Shown here: positions 1 through 9,342 of the stretch, one piece after another
Layout: every line of letters starts with the position of its first letter
Numbering within the stretch: the stretch's first letter is position 1
Assembly (NCBI GenBank): GCA_965601955.1
Contig: OZ271855.1
Coordinates: 3,286,001 to 3,350,000 of the forward strand
Source of the DNA: RHLJ01 sp965601955
GTDB lineage: Bacteria; Bacteroidota; Rhodothermia; Balneolales; Balneolaceae
Length of the DNA stretch: 64,000 nt
Direction of reading: 5' to 3'
The notes under the pieces: model-generated
What the model was told of the DNA's origin: nothing
Database searches by the model: none
What the model saw: the letters and a program-made list of their open reading frames with translations, nothing else
Made by a program: the position numbers and the translations under genes

Positions 1-2565
1 GAAAATCATTTAAGAGATTCGATTGATCATCATATTGAACTTGGATCTACACAGGAGGAGGCTTTTAATATAGCTGTAGATAAAATCGCAGAAGGGTTTC
101 AAGATGCTATCCAGGAGCTTAGATATACAAGTGCAAATATGGAACCTAAACCAAAATGGAGATCTTCCTGGTGGATTCCTGCCTTGTTGCCCAATATTCT
201 GAAAGTTCTTCTAAGAAACTTTAAACGCCAACCTGGCTACTCTTTTATCAACATCTCTGGCTTAGCGATTGGGATGGCTTCAGCAATTCTCGTACTGTTT
301 TATGTTAAACAGGAGCTCTCTTTTGATAATTTTCATACTGACTCAGAAGATATCTATCGAGTTGTAAAAACAAGGTCGAATAGTAATGGGGAATTCAAAT
401 CGGCCCGTTCTCAGGTTCCAATGGGACCTGCTATTGAGGAGAACTTCCCTGAGATAGAAAGTGCAGTTCGTTTTTGGAAAGCATTTCAACCAGTGGTGGG
501 TTTTGAAGGAGATTACTTCAACGAGGATGGATTCTATTTTACTGATAGCAAGGTGTTTGATCTATTCACTTTTGAAATGGTAAATGGGAACCCGAATAGA
601 GCCTTATCTTCACCGGGAACGGTGGTTATTACTGAGTCGACAGCTAAAAAGTATTTCGGGAACCAAAATCCGATTGGAGAATTACTTTCGTTTAGGGGAT
701 TTCCTGAAGATTCTCTCGAGCTTACCGTAACTGGGGTTATAAAGGATTTGCCTGCCAATACTCACTTTAAATTCGACTTTTTGGCTTCCGCTTTGAATCT
801 CGAAACGGAAAAAGATAATTGGGGTTCTCATAAGTCGATTTGGCTATATGTCTCTTTGGTTGAGAATACTGATATAGCTTCTTTGGAAAGAAAACTTGGT
901 CCTTTTGTGGATGAACAAGCTGGAACAGACCCAGACTCCGAGTTTAAAACCAGGGTACATTTAGAGCCACTATCTTCTATTCATTTATACTCTGAATTTG
1001 AAGGTGGTTTTAAACCAAATGGCGCCATCTCCTATATCTATTTATTCTCTTCTCTAGCCATTATCCTATTAATTATTGGCTGTATTAATTTCATCAATCT
1101 TGCAACAGCAAATGGATTTGGAAGAGCGAAAGAAATAGGAATCCGAAAAGCCAATGGTTCTTTGCAAAGTCATATAGTGTTTCAATTCCTGGGAGAAACA
1201 CTTTTGATGACTTCTATTGCAGGTGCTATCGGACTCTTTTTAGGTAGAACGTTCGCTCCTTTTTTTAATAGGATTGGTGGCATCAATATCCAATTTGAAC
1301 GCTTACTCGAACCAGGTATACTACTCTCGATTTTGATGCTGATACTAACCGTAACGATATTAGCTGGTTCTTACCCGGCGATTTTCTTATCGAGATTTAA
1401 ACCCATATCTATTTTTAAAAGCGGGCCAACTACTTCTAAAAAAACCGCTCTTTTGCGTAGAATTCTGGTTGTTTTTCAATTCACCATTTCGATTGTACTC
1501 ATCATTGGTACTACTGTGATGTACAAACAGCTTTCGTTCATTCAGAACAAAAACCTGGGCTTTGAGAAAGAGCATATCCTGGTTGTTCCTTATCCCGAAA
1601 ACGAAGCGACTTTTGTTGAAAGCATCAAATCTCAACCTGGTATTCTGGATTATACCATTTCAAAAAGGGTACCAGTAAATGATATTAATTATGACAGCAG
1701 AACCTTCAGGATTCCTGATCAAGATGTATTAAAAAGATTCCAGAACTATGTAGCAGATGAGTTTTTTCTTAGTACCTATGGGATGGAGTTAAAAGCAGGA
1801 AGAAACTTCAACCCAGACATCGCTTCTGATCGTGATAATCTTATAATTAATGAAAGTGCTGTTAGAGAATTAGGATGGGGCACTCCTGAAAATGCCTTGA
1901 ACAAATCTCTTGAATGGAATAGAAATTCAAATGGGGTTGTAATTGGTGTAGTGGCTGATTTTCATAGTACCTCACTTTATGAAGTTGTGGATCCATTAGT
2001 CTTAAGCTTTTCAGAAGGTAATTACTGGAAGACCTTTATCTCTCTAAAAATCTCTCCTCAAAACGTATCCCGTACTCGTTCAACAATAGAAGAACTATGG
2101 AAAGAAGCATCCCCTAAGAGCGCTTTTTATAGCTTCTTCATAGATGATAGTTTAGTTCAATTACATGATCGGGATTCAAAATTATTAGCGTTATTTAGCT
2201 TCTTATCTATTTTGGCAATAATCATCTCAAGCCTGGGGCTTTTTGGATTAACATCATTTCTCATAGTAAAGATGCAGAAAACGATTGCAATCCATAAAGT
2301 ATTAGGCGCCGGAATCACACAGATTGTAGGCTTTATTGCAAAGAACTTCTTCCTGCTTATACTGATTAGCTTTCTTATAGCAATCCCGGTTTCAATATTT
2401 GGAATCGAGTCGTGGCTCCAAAACTTTGCTTATAAAGTTGGTTTAGGGTTCCAAGAAGTCCTTTTTGCAGGTCTGGTAATATGCGGTTCTACTATACTTA
2501 CAATAAGCTATCAAACGATAAAAGCTTCAATTGCCAACCCCATTAAAAGCCTCAGGAGTGAATAG
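1..2565 (+). CDS. FtsX-type ABC permease with prefix domain (5' partial)
   Basis: The reading frame is open from base 1, so the ATG at 139 is internal. The 46 codons before it resemble the N-terminal helical domain of the next gene (ENHLRDSI here, EGHLRDSI there), so the true start lies outside the window. The product is a MacB/FtsX-family inner-membrane permease: prefix domain, TM1 at about 80 bp-encoded residues into the ATG-delimited part, a large periplasmic MacB-type domain, a three-helix FtsX block, then a second periplasmic domain and FtsX block, ending NPIKSLRSE. The first cytoplasmic coupling motif is intact (EIGIRKANGS); the second is degenerate (TIAIHKVLGAG, without the usual Glu). 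Prefix-domain permeases usually lie next to a PadR-family repressor, which I expect just upstream. No ATPase is adjacent in the window. Substrate unknown; export or lipid/peptide efflux is inferred from family only. Confidence 0.9.
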   Translation, partial: ENHLRDSIDHHIELGSTQEEAFNIAVDKIAEGFQDAIQELRYTSANMEPKPKWRSSWWIPALLPNILKVLLRNFKRQPGYSFINISGLAIGMASAILVLFYVKQELSFDNFHTDSEDIYRVVKTRSNSNGEFKSARSQVPMGPAIEENFPEIESAVRFWKAFQPVVGFEGDYFNEDGFYFTDSKVFDLFTFEMVNGNPNRALSSPGTVVITESTAKKYFGNQNPIGELLSFRGFPEDSLELTVTGVIKDLPANTHFKFDFLASALNLETEKDNWGSHKSIWLYVSLVENTDIASLERKLGPFVDEQAGTDPDSEFKTRVHLEPLSSIHLYSEFEGGFKPNGAISYIYLFSSLAIILLIIGCINFINLATANGFGRAKEIGIRKANGSLQSHIVFQFLGETLLMTSIAGAIGLFLGRTFAPFFNRIGGINIQFERLLEPGILLSILMLILTVTILAGSYPAIFLSRFKPISIFKSGPTTSKKTALLRRILVVFQFTISIVLIIGTTVMYKQLSFIQNKNLGFEKEHILVVPYPENEATFVESIKSQPGILDYTISKRVPVNDINYDSRTFRIPDQDVLKRFQNYVADEFFLSTYGMELKAGRNFNPDIASDRDNLIINESAVRELGWGTPENALNKSLEWNRNSNGVVIGVVADFHSTSLYEVVDPLVLSFSEGNYWKTFISLKISPQNVSRTRSTIEELWKEASPKSAFYSFFIDDSLVQLHDRDSKLLALFSFLSILAIIISSLGLFGLTSFLIVKMQKTIAIHKVLGAGITQIVGFIAKNFFLLILISFLIAIPVSIFGIESWLQNFAYKVGLGFQEVLFAGLVICGSTILTISYQTIKASIANPIKSLRSE

Positions 2566-2567
2566 TA

Positions 2568-5333
2568 ATGCCTACTCATAGCCTTGAAAAGAATATCCAG
2601 GAATGGAGAAGTTCATTATCGAAGCATCAACAACTCGAGCCGGGAACCATTGAAGAACTTGAGGGACATTTGCGAGATAGCATTGAAGCCCAGATCGAAC
2701 AGGGAATCGACCCCCTAATTGCGTTCAACACTGCTATTAAAGGGATTGAAGAAGGTTTTACTGAAGTAATGGATGAGTTTCATTTTACAAGCCCTTCTAA
2801 AGAGCCTAAACCCAAATGGAGATCTTCCTGGTGGATTCCTGCCTTGTTACCCAATATTCTGAAAGTCCTTCTAAGAAACTTTAAACGCCAACCTGGCTAC
2901 TCTTTTATCAATATTTCGGGATTGGCGATTGGGATGGCGTGCTGTTTTATTATCTACCTCTATGTAGCCAATGAAACCAGTTATGATACTTTTCATGAAC
3001 ATTCTGATAGAACATTCCGTGTTGATCAAACAAATATCTGGAACAATTTCGATGGCCAGCTTTCGTCGACAGGACCGGGAGTAGCCGGCGTTCTAAAAAG
3101 TGAGCTTCCTGAAATAAAAACGACTGTACGGGTAAATAACCCACCTGGAATGTTAATATCCATTCACAGAAGCCCAGGTGATATCAGGTATTTTGAAGAG
3201 TCGAGAGTATTATCTGCCGACTCGACCTTCTTTGATATCTTCACCGTTGAATTTGTGGAGGGGAACCCGGACAAAGCTCTTGTCAATCCTTATTCCATCG
3301 TAATAACCGAAGAAATAAGAGAGCGATATTTTGGAGATGAAACAGCATTCGGAAAATCCATAAACATTGGCAACCCAGGTCAGGAAGTATCTTATGAGGT
3401 AACTGGTGTAGTTAAAAAGATGCCTAAAAACTCTCATTTTAGGTTTGATCTGCTCTCTTCTCTTTCCTCTAACCCAAATGTTAAGCGAAGAGAAGATACC
3501 TGGATATGGACTGTATTCGTCACTTATGTTTTGCTTCATGAAAATGCATCCATTGAGGAAGTGAACGCGAAGCTACCCTCTGTACTTCAGAATCATGCCC
3601 AGGCCAAAATATATTCTCCCTTTGGAATGGACTCGAATGATATCTACGAATCTAATAAACCATGGGAGATGTATTTCACTCCTATTACTGATATACACCT
3701 GAAATCGTCCGAAGCTGGAAATCGAATCGGAACAGTAAGCGACATCTTCTATGTATATGTTTTCTCGACGGTAGCTCTGCTCATCATTCTTCTCGCTTGC
3801 ATCAATTTTATGAATTTATCTTCAGCAAGATCGGTGCAAAGAGCTAAAGAAGTTGGAGTTCGTAAAACCCTTGGATCTCAACATGGAAACCTCATCGCTC
3901 AATTTCTATCTGAGTCAGTGTTGTTCGCCTTTATCTCATTAATAATTGCTCTAGTTATCGTATCCGTTTCTATTGGGCCGTTCAATCAAATTGCAGCAAA
4001 ACAACTCCTTTTCTCTGATCTTTTTACTCCAATCAGGGTATTGGGTATCGTCGGCTTTACAGTAGTTATTGGGATACTATCTGGAATTTACCCGGCCTTC
4101 TACTTGTCCTCTTTTAATCCCATTGATGCGTTTAAAAATAAGCTTCCCGCTATTTCAAATAGCCGACTTTCCTTTGTGCAACTGAGAAGCCTGCTGGTTG
4201 TTGTTCAATTTGCCATCTCTATCATCCTGATCTCAAGCAGCATTATCATTTATCAACAACTTCATTTCTTCCAGAATGCAAATCTGGGCTTCCAGAAAGA
4301 AAATGTGCTAATTATTCATAACCTGGAACAGTTGGGTGAAAGCTCTGAAGCATTTGAACAAATGGTAGCTAATCAGTCAGGTGTAGTCCAGGTGGGTAAA
4401 TCAAGCGCCGTTCCACCCTATATGTGGCATGAAGATTTTGGAGGAGTTTACGGAAGCTCAGAGGCTGAAATTTCTGTAAACTCGGTAAAAGTAGATGATC
4501 ACTTCCTTTCCACCATGGGGTTTGAACTTATAAAGGGGAAACTATTTGAGGAAAATACTGCGGCAAATGCTCGTTATGCTATTCTGAACGAAGCGGCGGT
4601 GGATCAGTTAAACTGGGGGGAACGGACCTCTGATGCTCCTGACTTTCCACTGGGTGAGTCCATTCTGTTTAGTGGAAATGAATTTCAGTATGAAATAATT
4701 GGAGTGATCAGAAACTTTAACAGCTCCTCTCTCCACAATAGCATCCAGCCCATGGCTATTTTTCATGAAAGCAGTTCCGTTTGGGGATCAGGAAATTCCT
4801 TTTTGTCTGCTCGCCTCGGCAGTATGGATAATGCGGAAGCGTTGCTTGAAAATATTCAGGAAAACTGGAATAGAGTTAGCGGTGGTTTACCATTCAATTA
4901 TACTTTTCTTGATGACCAGCTTTATGCTGAGTATCAATCTGAGCAACAAATAGCACAAGTGGTAAGCATCTTCACCTTCCTAGCAATTTTTATAGCCATT
5001 CTCGGGATGATCGGTTTGATCTCATTTACCATTGAGAAAAAAACCAAAGAGATTGGTGTTCGAAAAGTGATGGGCGCTTCTGTAAAAAGCATCGTAATTA
5101 TGCTCTCAAAGGAAATAACCTTACTGATCGGTTTTGCAATAATACTATCGCTTCCTGTTACCTGGTATTTGATGAACGACTGGCTTCAAAACTTCGAGTA
5201 TCAGATTGATGTAAACCCTTTAATAATTATCCTGTCAGGTGTTTTATCGGTACTTCTAGCCTGGATTGCGTTGAGCTTTCAAACGGTTAAGGCGGCTTTA
5301 CAAAATCCCATTAAGAGCTTGAGGAGTGAATAA
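2568..5333 (+). CDS. FtsX-type ABC permease with N-terminal prefix domain
   Basis: This is a 921-residue inner-membrane permease. Residues 1-80 form a soluble helical prefix domain; TM1 is at about 115-135. Periplasmic MacB-like domains and two FtsX blocks follow, with intact coupling motifs EVGVRKTLGS and EIGVRKVMGAS, which in this family contact the ATPase. It starts 2 bases after the stop of the preceding paralogue, so the two are cotranscribed and probably work together. DNA from 2802 to about 2938 is nearly identical to 142-278 in the first gene, which points to a recent tandem duplication or gene conversion. It ends NPIKSLRSE like its neighbour. No ATPase or fusion protein is visible here, so it must use one encoded elsewhere. 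Substrate unknown. Confidence 0.92.
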   Translation: MPTHSLEKNIQEWRSSLSKHQQLEPGTIEELEGHLRDSIEAQIEQGIDPLIAFNTAIKGIEEGFTEVMDEFHFTSPSKEPKPKWRSSWWIPALLPNILKVLLRNFKRQPGYSFINISGLAIGMACCFIIYLYVANETSYDTFHEHSDRTFRVDQTNIWNNFDGQLSSTGPGVAGVLKSELPEIKTTVRVNNPPGMLISIHRSPGDIRYFEESRVLSADSTFFDIFTVEFVEGNPDKALVNPYSIVITEEIRERYFGDETAFGKSINIGNPGQEVSYEVTGVVKKMPKNSHFRFDLLSSLSSNPNVKRREDTWIWTVFVTYVLLHENASIEEVNAKLPSVLQNHAQAKIYSPFGMDSNDIYESNKPWEMYFTPITDIHLKSSEAGNRIGTVSDIFYVYVFSTVALLIILLACINFMNLSSARSVQRAKEVGVRKTLGSQHGNLIAQFLSESVLFAFISLIIALVIVSVSIGPFNQIAAKQLLFSDLFTPIRVLGIVGFTVVIGILSGIYPAFYLSSFNPIDAFKNKLPAISNSRLSFVQLRSLLVVVQFAISIILISSSIIIYQQLHFFQNANLGFQKENVLIIHNLEQLGESSEAFEQMVANQSGVVQVGKSSAVPPYMWHEDFGGVYGSSEAEISVNSVKVDDHFLSTMGFELIKGKLFEENTAANARYAILNEAAVDQLNWGERTSDAPDFPLGESILFSGNEFQYEIIGVIRNFNSSSLHNSIQPMAIFHESSSVWGSGNSFLSARLGSMDNAEALLENIQENWNRVSGGLPFNYTFLDDQLYAEYQSEQQIAQVVSIFTFLAIFIAILGMIGLISFTIEKKTKEIGVRKVMGASVKSIVIMLSKEITLLIGFAIILSLPVTWYLMNDWLQNFEYQIDVNPLIIILSGVLSVLLAWIALSFQTVKAALQNPIKSLRSE

Positions 5334-5339
5334 TTGAAA

Positions 5340-5407
5340 GTCATCCTGAGGCTACTGCCGAAGGATCAGCTGATTCTTCCCCCGAAAGCCTTCGGAATCA
5401 GAATGAC
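5340..5407. repeat. REP-like palindromic intergenic element
   Basis: The ends are inverted copies, GTCATCCTGA at 5340-5349 and TCAGAATGAC at 5398-5407 (one mismatch). Inside are a second pair, CCGAAGGATC and GCCTTCGG. A shorter relative lies at 13790-13826. Both sit just after a plus-strand stop codon. This looks like a dispersed hairpin-forming element; it may protect 3' ends of transcripts. Confidence 0.6.
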
Positions 5408-5410
5408 TTA

Positions 5411-5446
5411 TTAAAAAAATACCACGGTGGTAGGGTTCCACCGTGG
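5411..5446 (-). terminator. Rho-independent terminator of the TPR gene
   Basis: There is a perfect 9-bp stem, CCACGGTGG (5422-5430) with CCACCGTGG (5438-5446), and a 7-base loop. Read on the minus strand it is followed by a T-run (complement of TTAAAAAAAT). It lies 55 bases downstream of the minus-strand stop at 5501. Confidence 0.8.
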
Positions 5447-5500
5447 CTTGGCTTTAGCTCTCTTGACATATTGTTTTAGGGTATGATTGTGATTTTGTTC

Positions 5501-7165
5501 CTATAACACTCTTGACTCTTCAAGGTTTATATCTGCCCATTTCCACACTTCTCTCAACCTTTCTTTTATCCCTTCTGCCTCCTTATAATCCCCTTCGTTG
5601 ACATAGCTATTGTATAAACCAACCAATGACCATCCGTTTTCAGGAAAAACCTCGAGGTCTTCCTTATAGACTTCCTGAGCTTCAGCAATTCGACCAGCTT
5701 TAATTAGAATTGCCCCTAGCGATTGTCTTACCGGGTAGTGCCAGTCAGATGGCTCATTGTAATTGAGTTCATCTTCAAGCTCTACTGCTTTTTTCAGGAT
5801 AGAAATGGCTTTATCATAGTTTTCATCCTTCCCTTCGATCTCTCCTCCTAGGGTAAGAGAAGCTATAGAGAGCACATCAACTGCTGAATTTATGTCCCAG
5901 ACTGTGATTCCCTCTAAGCGTGCATCTTCCCGGAGCTGATCCAGTGATTTCAACTCACTTCGCGCAGCAGCGATATTTCCCTCAGCGGTGTATGCGATTC
6001 CTCTTGCATAATGCCATATTGCTCTTGGGTATACTAAATCTTCTGCTGGCTCAGGAGTATTCATGATCTTATCCCATTTTCCGAACCTCACATAGGCATA
6101 TAGTGGAGTTACCCAGTAATGCTGTAGAGTTCCTAATCCTGGGATTCTCATATTATCCTCATCTACATGATGAGCCATATGTTCAGCTGCCATGATCGCT
6201 TTTTTGCTATTTCCCTGAAGTGTTGCCATTGCCCACAGGAAATGTTGGTTATGGGGAACATAGGCCAAAGGATATAACCCTTGTCGGCGGCACTGGTTCA
6301 CATATTCCTCGTCAACTAGAATAGCTCGTTCATTTGCTTCTACACCTTCCTGGTATAAACCGGTTCGGATGTAAATATGGCTTGGCATATGAACAAGATG
6401 ACCAGAGCCAGGAACTAAATCTTCAAGTGTATTCGCATACTCTAATGCTCTTTCAGGAGTCTTAGAGGCTTCAACTGCATGAATGTAATAGTGAATTAAC
6501 CCGGCATGTTTCGGGTGCTGTTCTAATCCTGTTTCCAATACCTCCAGAATCTCAGGAGTCCATTCTTTGGGTCGGCCATTACTTTCCCAATAATCCCAGG
6601 CATGAATCACCATAAGAGCCTCTGCTAGTAGAGTGCGTACATTCGGATCGTTTGGATATTTTTCCACTACTTCCTTCATCGCTTCGGCATAGGCTACATC
6701 TAATGCTGCGCGGTCAGAAAGGGTCTCGTCATCGGAATAGCGAATAGCGAGTGCATCTATTAAATCACGTTCCTTTTCTGAAGCATACTTTTTTAAGTTC
6801 ACCGCCTTTTGAATAGCTTCATAAGCTGGTTGAACTGCGGAAGGGTCCATTGCTGCATTGATGTTAGGCCCTAATACCAGTGCCTGCCCCCAGTATGCGA
6901 TCGCAGAGTTTGGATCAATCATTGCTACTTGTTCATAGGAACGAGCAGCTTCTAAATGATTGAAGCCATAAGTAAGTGCGACTGCCTGATTAAAGAAAAT
7001 ACTAGCCAGATCATCTTCAGAAGAGATCTCGAAGTCATGCATCCCCATACCCTCGAAAAGAGGAGCATGTTGTGCCTTAAACAACTTGTCACCCTGCATT
7101 GGCTGACTTAAAGCTAATTGTGCTGACGCCGTCACGATCAGCAAACCCATTATTATTTGTCTCAT
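5501..7165 (-). CDS. Exported TPR-repeat protein
   Basis: This 554-residue protein begins with a signal peptide (hydrophobic about 4-19, cleavage likely after ALSQ). The rest is all-alpha and repetitive, with TPR-like units: an early repeat containing ANSAIAYWGQALVLGP-like helices (about 85-105), a middle region with HAVEASKTPERAL and GHLVHMPSHIYIRTG, and C-terminal repeats around residues 455-540. No catalytic motif is visible. Proteins of this shape are common in the phylum as periplasmic scaffold or peptide-binding proteins, but the role of this one is unknown. It stands alone: the next minus-strand gene upstream ends 221 bases away, and a strong terminator follows. A start at ATG 7165 gives a good signal peptide. 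Confidence 0.85.
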   Translation of the reverse strand: MRQIIMGLLIVTASAQLALSQPMQGDKLFKAQHAPLFEGMGMHDFEISSEDDLASIFFNQAVALTYGFNHLEAARSYEQVAMIDPNSAIAYWGQALVLGPNINAAMDPSAVQPAYEAIQKAVNLKKYASEKERDLIDALAIRYSDDETLSDRAALDVAYAEAMKEVVEKYPNDPNVRTLLAEALMVIHAWDYWESNGRPKEWTPEILEVLETGLEQHPKHAGLIHYYIHAVEASKTPERALEYANTLEDLVPGSGHLVHMPSHIYIRTGLYQEGVEANERAILVDEEYVNQCRRQGLYPLAYVPHNQHFLWAMATLQGNSKKAIMAAEHMAHHVDEDNMRIPGLGTLQHYWVTPLYAYVRFGKWDKIMNTPEPAEDLVYPRAIWHYARGIAYTAEGNIAAARSELKSLDQLREDARLEGITVWDINSAVDVLSIASLTLGGEIEGKDENYDKAISILKKAVELEDELNYNEPSDWHYPVRQSLGAILIKAGRIAEAQEVYKEDLEVFPENGWSLVGLYNSYVNEGDYKEAEGIKERLREVWKWADINLEESRVL

Positions 7166-7386
7166 TGTTTTTACTACCTAAATGTTAAGTTTATTTTTAT
7201 CTGATTTATCTTATTTGATTTATTCAATCTTGACGCCTCATTTCTGATGCGGTAAAAATTACGCAGTTAGACCAGGTGGGATACGAGTCCTTGCGTCAAC
7301 AATGGGTGTACAGTTACACTAAGAGAAAGTGAACATCAGGTGATCAGCCTGTTTTTTTTGTGCGAAAACCGGTTTTATTGAGGTTT
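7166..7386. other. Intergenic region, no gene
   Basis: These 221 bases separate two minus-strand genes and should hold the promoter of the TPR gene. Small dyads are present (AAAACCGGTTTT at 7365-7376; GAGGTTTC at 7380-7387 pairing with GAAACCTC at 7391-7398, which overlaps the stop codon of the next gene), but neither has a T-run on the minus strand. No clear TTTG/TAnnTTTG promoter was found. Confidence 0.4.
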
Positions 7387-9285
7387 CTATGAAACCTCAA
7401 GCGATTCCTTTTCAAGGGCAATCATAAACTCAGTAAGGTTATCCTCTGTGTTTAAATCGAGTTTTTTTCGGAGGCGATATCGGGCTGTTTTAACAGAATC
7501 GGGTGAAATACCCAGAATAGCTGCCATCTCTTTGATGGTAAGGTTTAGCTTCACCAAAGCTGAAAGTCTCATCTCATTTGGGGTTAAATCTGAATAGCGC
7601 TCTTTGAGGATGTGATAAAAACCGGAGTGGACTTCCTCAAAGTGCATTTTGAACTGCTTCCAGTCTTCATCCAAACTAAAACTTTGATCTACTAAACGAG
7701 AAAGGCTATTTAACTCCCGGGATGAAACCTCTTTTTTTAGATTTTCAACTTTCTCTTTCATTTCTTCCATCATCTCGTTTTTTTGAACCATATTGAGACT
7801 CTGGCTGGTAAGCTGTTTGTTCTTAAACTCAATATCTCGTTGAAGCTCTTTACTCTTTAATTTCGATACTTCGAGCTCAGCTTCTCCTTTTTGAATCTTA
7901 TGCCGCTGGCTTCTAACTATCAATAAACCAATCACTATAAATAGAGCCAGGCCTCCTGCTAATGAAGCTTGTATAATACTCCTCCTTTCGTTCTCAGCCT
8001 GTAAAGCAGCTATTTCCTGCTCTCTCTCTCCTATTCTAAACCGGGCCTCAAACTCTACCAGGTTCTTCGCGCGTTCTTCATCAAGGATGGAATCTCTAAT
8101 CGCTATTAATTCTTCATGATAGGCTGTTGCTTCATCATAGGCCCCGGTTTGCTTAGCAACTTCTATAAGGATTTCAATATTATTTTCAGCCATCCTCCAG
8201 TCATTCACTGATAGAGCCATAGTTTTTGCTTTAAAGGCTGCATCTCTGGACGCTGTCAAATCACCTTCGTTTAGCTGCATATGGGACAACTTGTTCAATA
8301 GGAACTGAGTGGTATTAGAAAACCCTGCTTCCTCGGCTTTTTCAATGCCTTCTTCCAAAATGCTTGTGGCCTGATCATACTCCCCCATTTCATAATACAC
8401 TTCGGCAACCTCGTCCAGGTTGTGCAACGCCATAAACGTATTGCCAAGCGAATCAGCCAGCTTTACAGCATGATCTGCCATTTCCAGCGCTTCGGATAAC
8501 CGGTCTTCATCCTGGTAAATATTAGCAATGTTGATCATTAATTGGGGTACGGCATGTTGATAACCTTTGTCTTTAAACAGGTCAATTGCTTCCTGGTAGT
8601 ATTCTGCTGCCTTCTCAAGATTTCCGTTTTTCTCTTCCAAAAACCCAGCTTCCGATAGTGCAATAGATTCTCCACCCCAATCTCCTATCTCACGTGCTTT
8701 ATGTATGGCATCATGAAGAAAGCGCTGGGCTATCCGGTACTCCTCGAGGTTTTGCTGAACCAGGCCTAGCTTTGTTAAGGCAAAAACTTCTCCTCGTTCA
8801 TCTCCAAGTTCACGAGCATATTCCAATGACTTGAAATACAATTCTGATGCTCGCTCATACTCTGATATATCTACATAAGAAGAACCTAATACCTGGAGCA
8901 CCCGAAGCTCATTTGCCTTTTCTCCGAGCCTTTCAAAAATGATTTGAGCATCTATAAAATTATTAATGGCTACCGATTTTTTATCGGTAAATACAGAAGC
9001 ATAGCCCAAAAAATAATGGCTTTCCGCTATCAGGCTATCGCTATTTAATGCTTTAGATAGATCCAGAGCTTCTTCGGCATATTCAGTTGCCAGCTGGGTA
9101 TTTTGAAAAGATATTCTTGATGACAGCCGATGAAGTAATTCAATACGATCAGAGCCTGCACTGTTTTCTAACTGCTGAGTAAGTTCCTCTATCTGTGAGC
9201 CCCCTTGCCCATGTTGTGCATTGGCTGTTCCTAAAGTAATAAGTAATAGAAATATGGAGGCCCAAATAACCCTAATTGCTAACAT
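7387..9285 (-). CDS. TPR sensor with LuxR-type DNA-binding domain
   Basis: This is a 632-residue single-molecule regulator. It has a signal peptide/TM (5-23), eight or so TPR units (about 40-400), a TM helix (about 438-456, ALFIVIGLLIV), a cytoplasmic coiled coil (about 460-545) and a C-terminal LuxR/GerE-like helix-turn-helix with LTIKEMAAILGISPDSVKTA and RYRLRKKL. This layout is well known in Bacteroidota: periplasmic TPRs sense, and the cytoplasmic HTH binds DNA while tethered to the membrane. The start is 57 bases downstream of the M24 peptidase stop, so the two may be cotranscribed and the signal could relate to periplasmic peptides (inference). No phosphoacceptor domain is present. Confidence 0.9.
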   Translation of the reverse strand: MLAIRVIWASIFLLLITLGTANAQHGQGGSQIEELTQQLENSAGSDRIELLHRLSSRISFQNTQLATEYAEEALDLSKALNSDSLIAESHYFLGYASVFTDKKSVAINNFIDAQIIFERLGEKANELRVLQVLGSSYVDISEYERASELYFKSLEYARELGDERGEVFALTKLGLVQQNLEEYRIAQRFLHDAIHKAREIGDWGGESIALSEAGFLEEKNGNLEKAAEYYQEAIDLFKDKGYQHAVPQLMINIANIYQDEDRLSEALEMADHAVKLADSLGNTFMALHNLDEVAEVYYEMGEYDQATSILEEGIEKAEEAGFSNTTQFLLNKLSHMQLNEGDLTASRDAAFKAKTMALSVNDWRMAENNIEILIEVAKQTGAYDEATAYHEELIAIRDSILDEERAKNLVEFEARFRIGEREQEIAALQAENERRSIIQASLAGGLALFIVIGLLIVRSQRHKIQKGEAELEVSKLKSKELQRDIEFKNKQLTSQSLNMVQKNEMMEEMKEKVENLKKEVSSRELNSLSRLVDQSFSLDEDWKQFKMHFEEVHSGFYHILKERYSDLTPNEMRLSALVKLNLTIKEMAAILGISPDSVKTARYRLRKKLDLNTEDNLTEFMIALEKESLEVS

Positions 9286-9342
9286 AACCCGTTAAATTAC
9301 TTGGCTTAAAATAAACGATCGGGTTCTATCGAACAAGTCAGG

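Noticed and set aside
139..141. ATG at 139 as start of the first permease
   Set aside because: The frame is open upstream to base 1 and encodes part of the same prefix domain seen in the next gene.
7365..7398. Dyads around the end of the TPR-LuxR gene as a terminator
   Set aside because: On the minus strand the stems are followed by A-rich, not T-rich, sequence.
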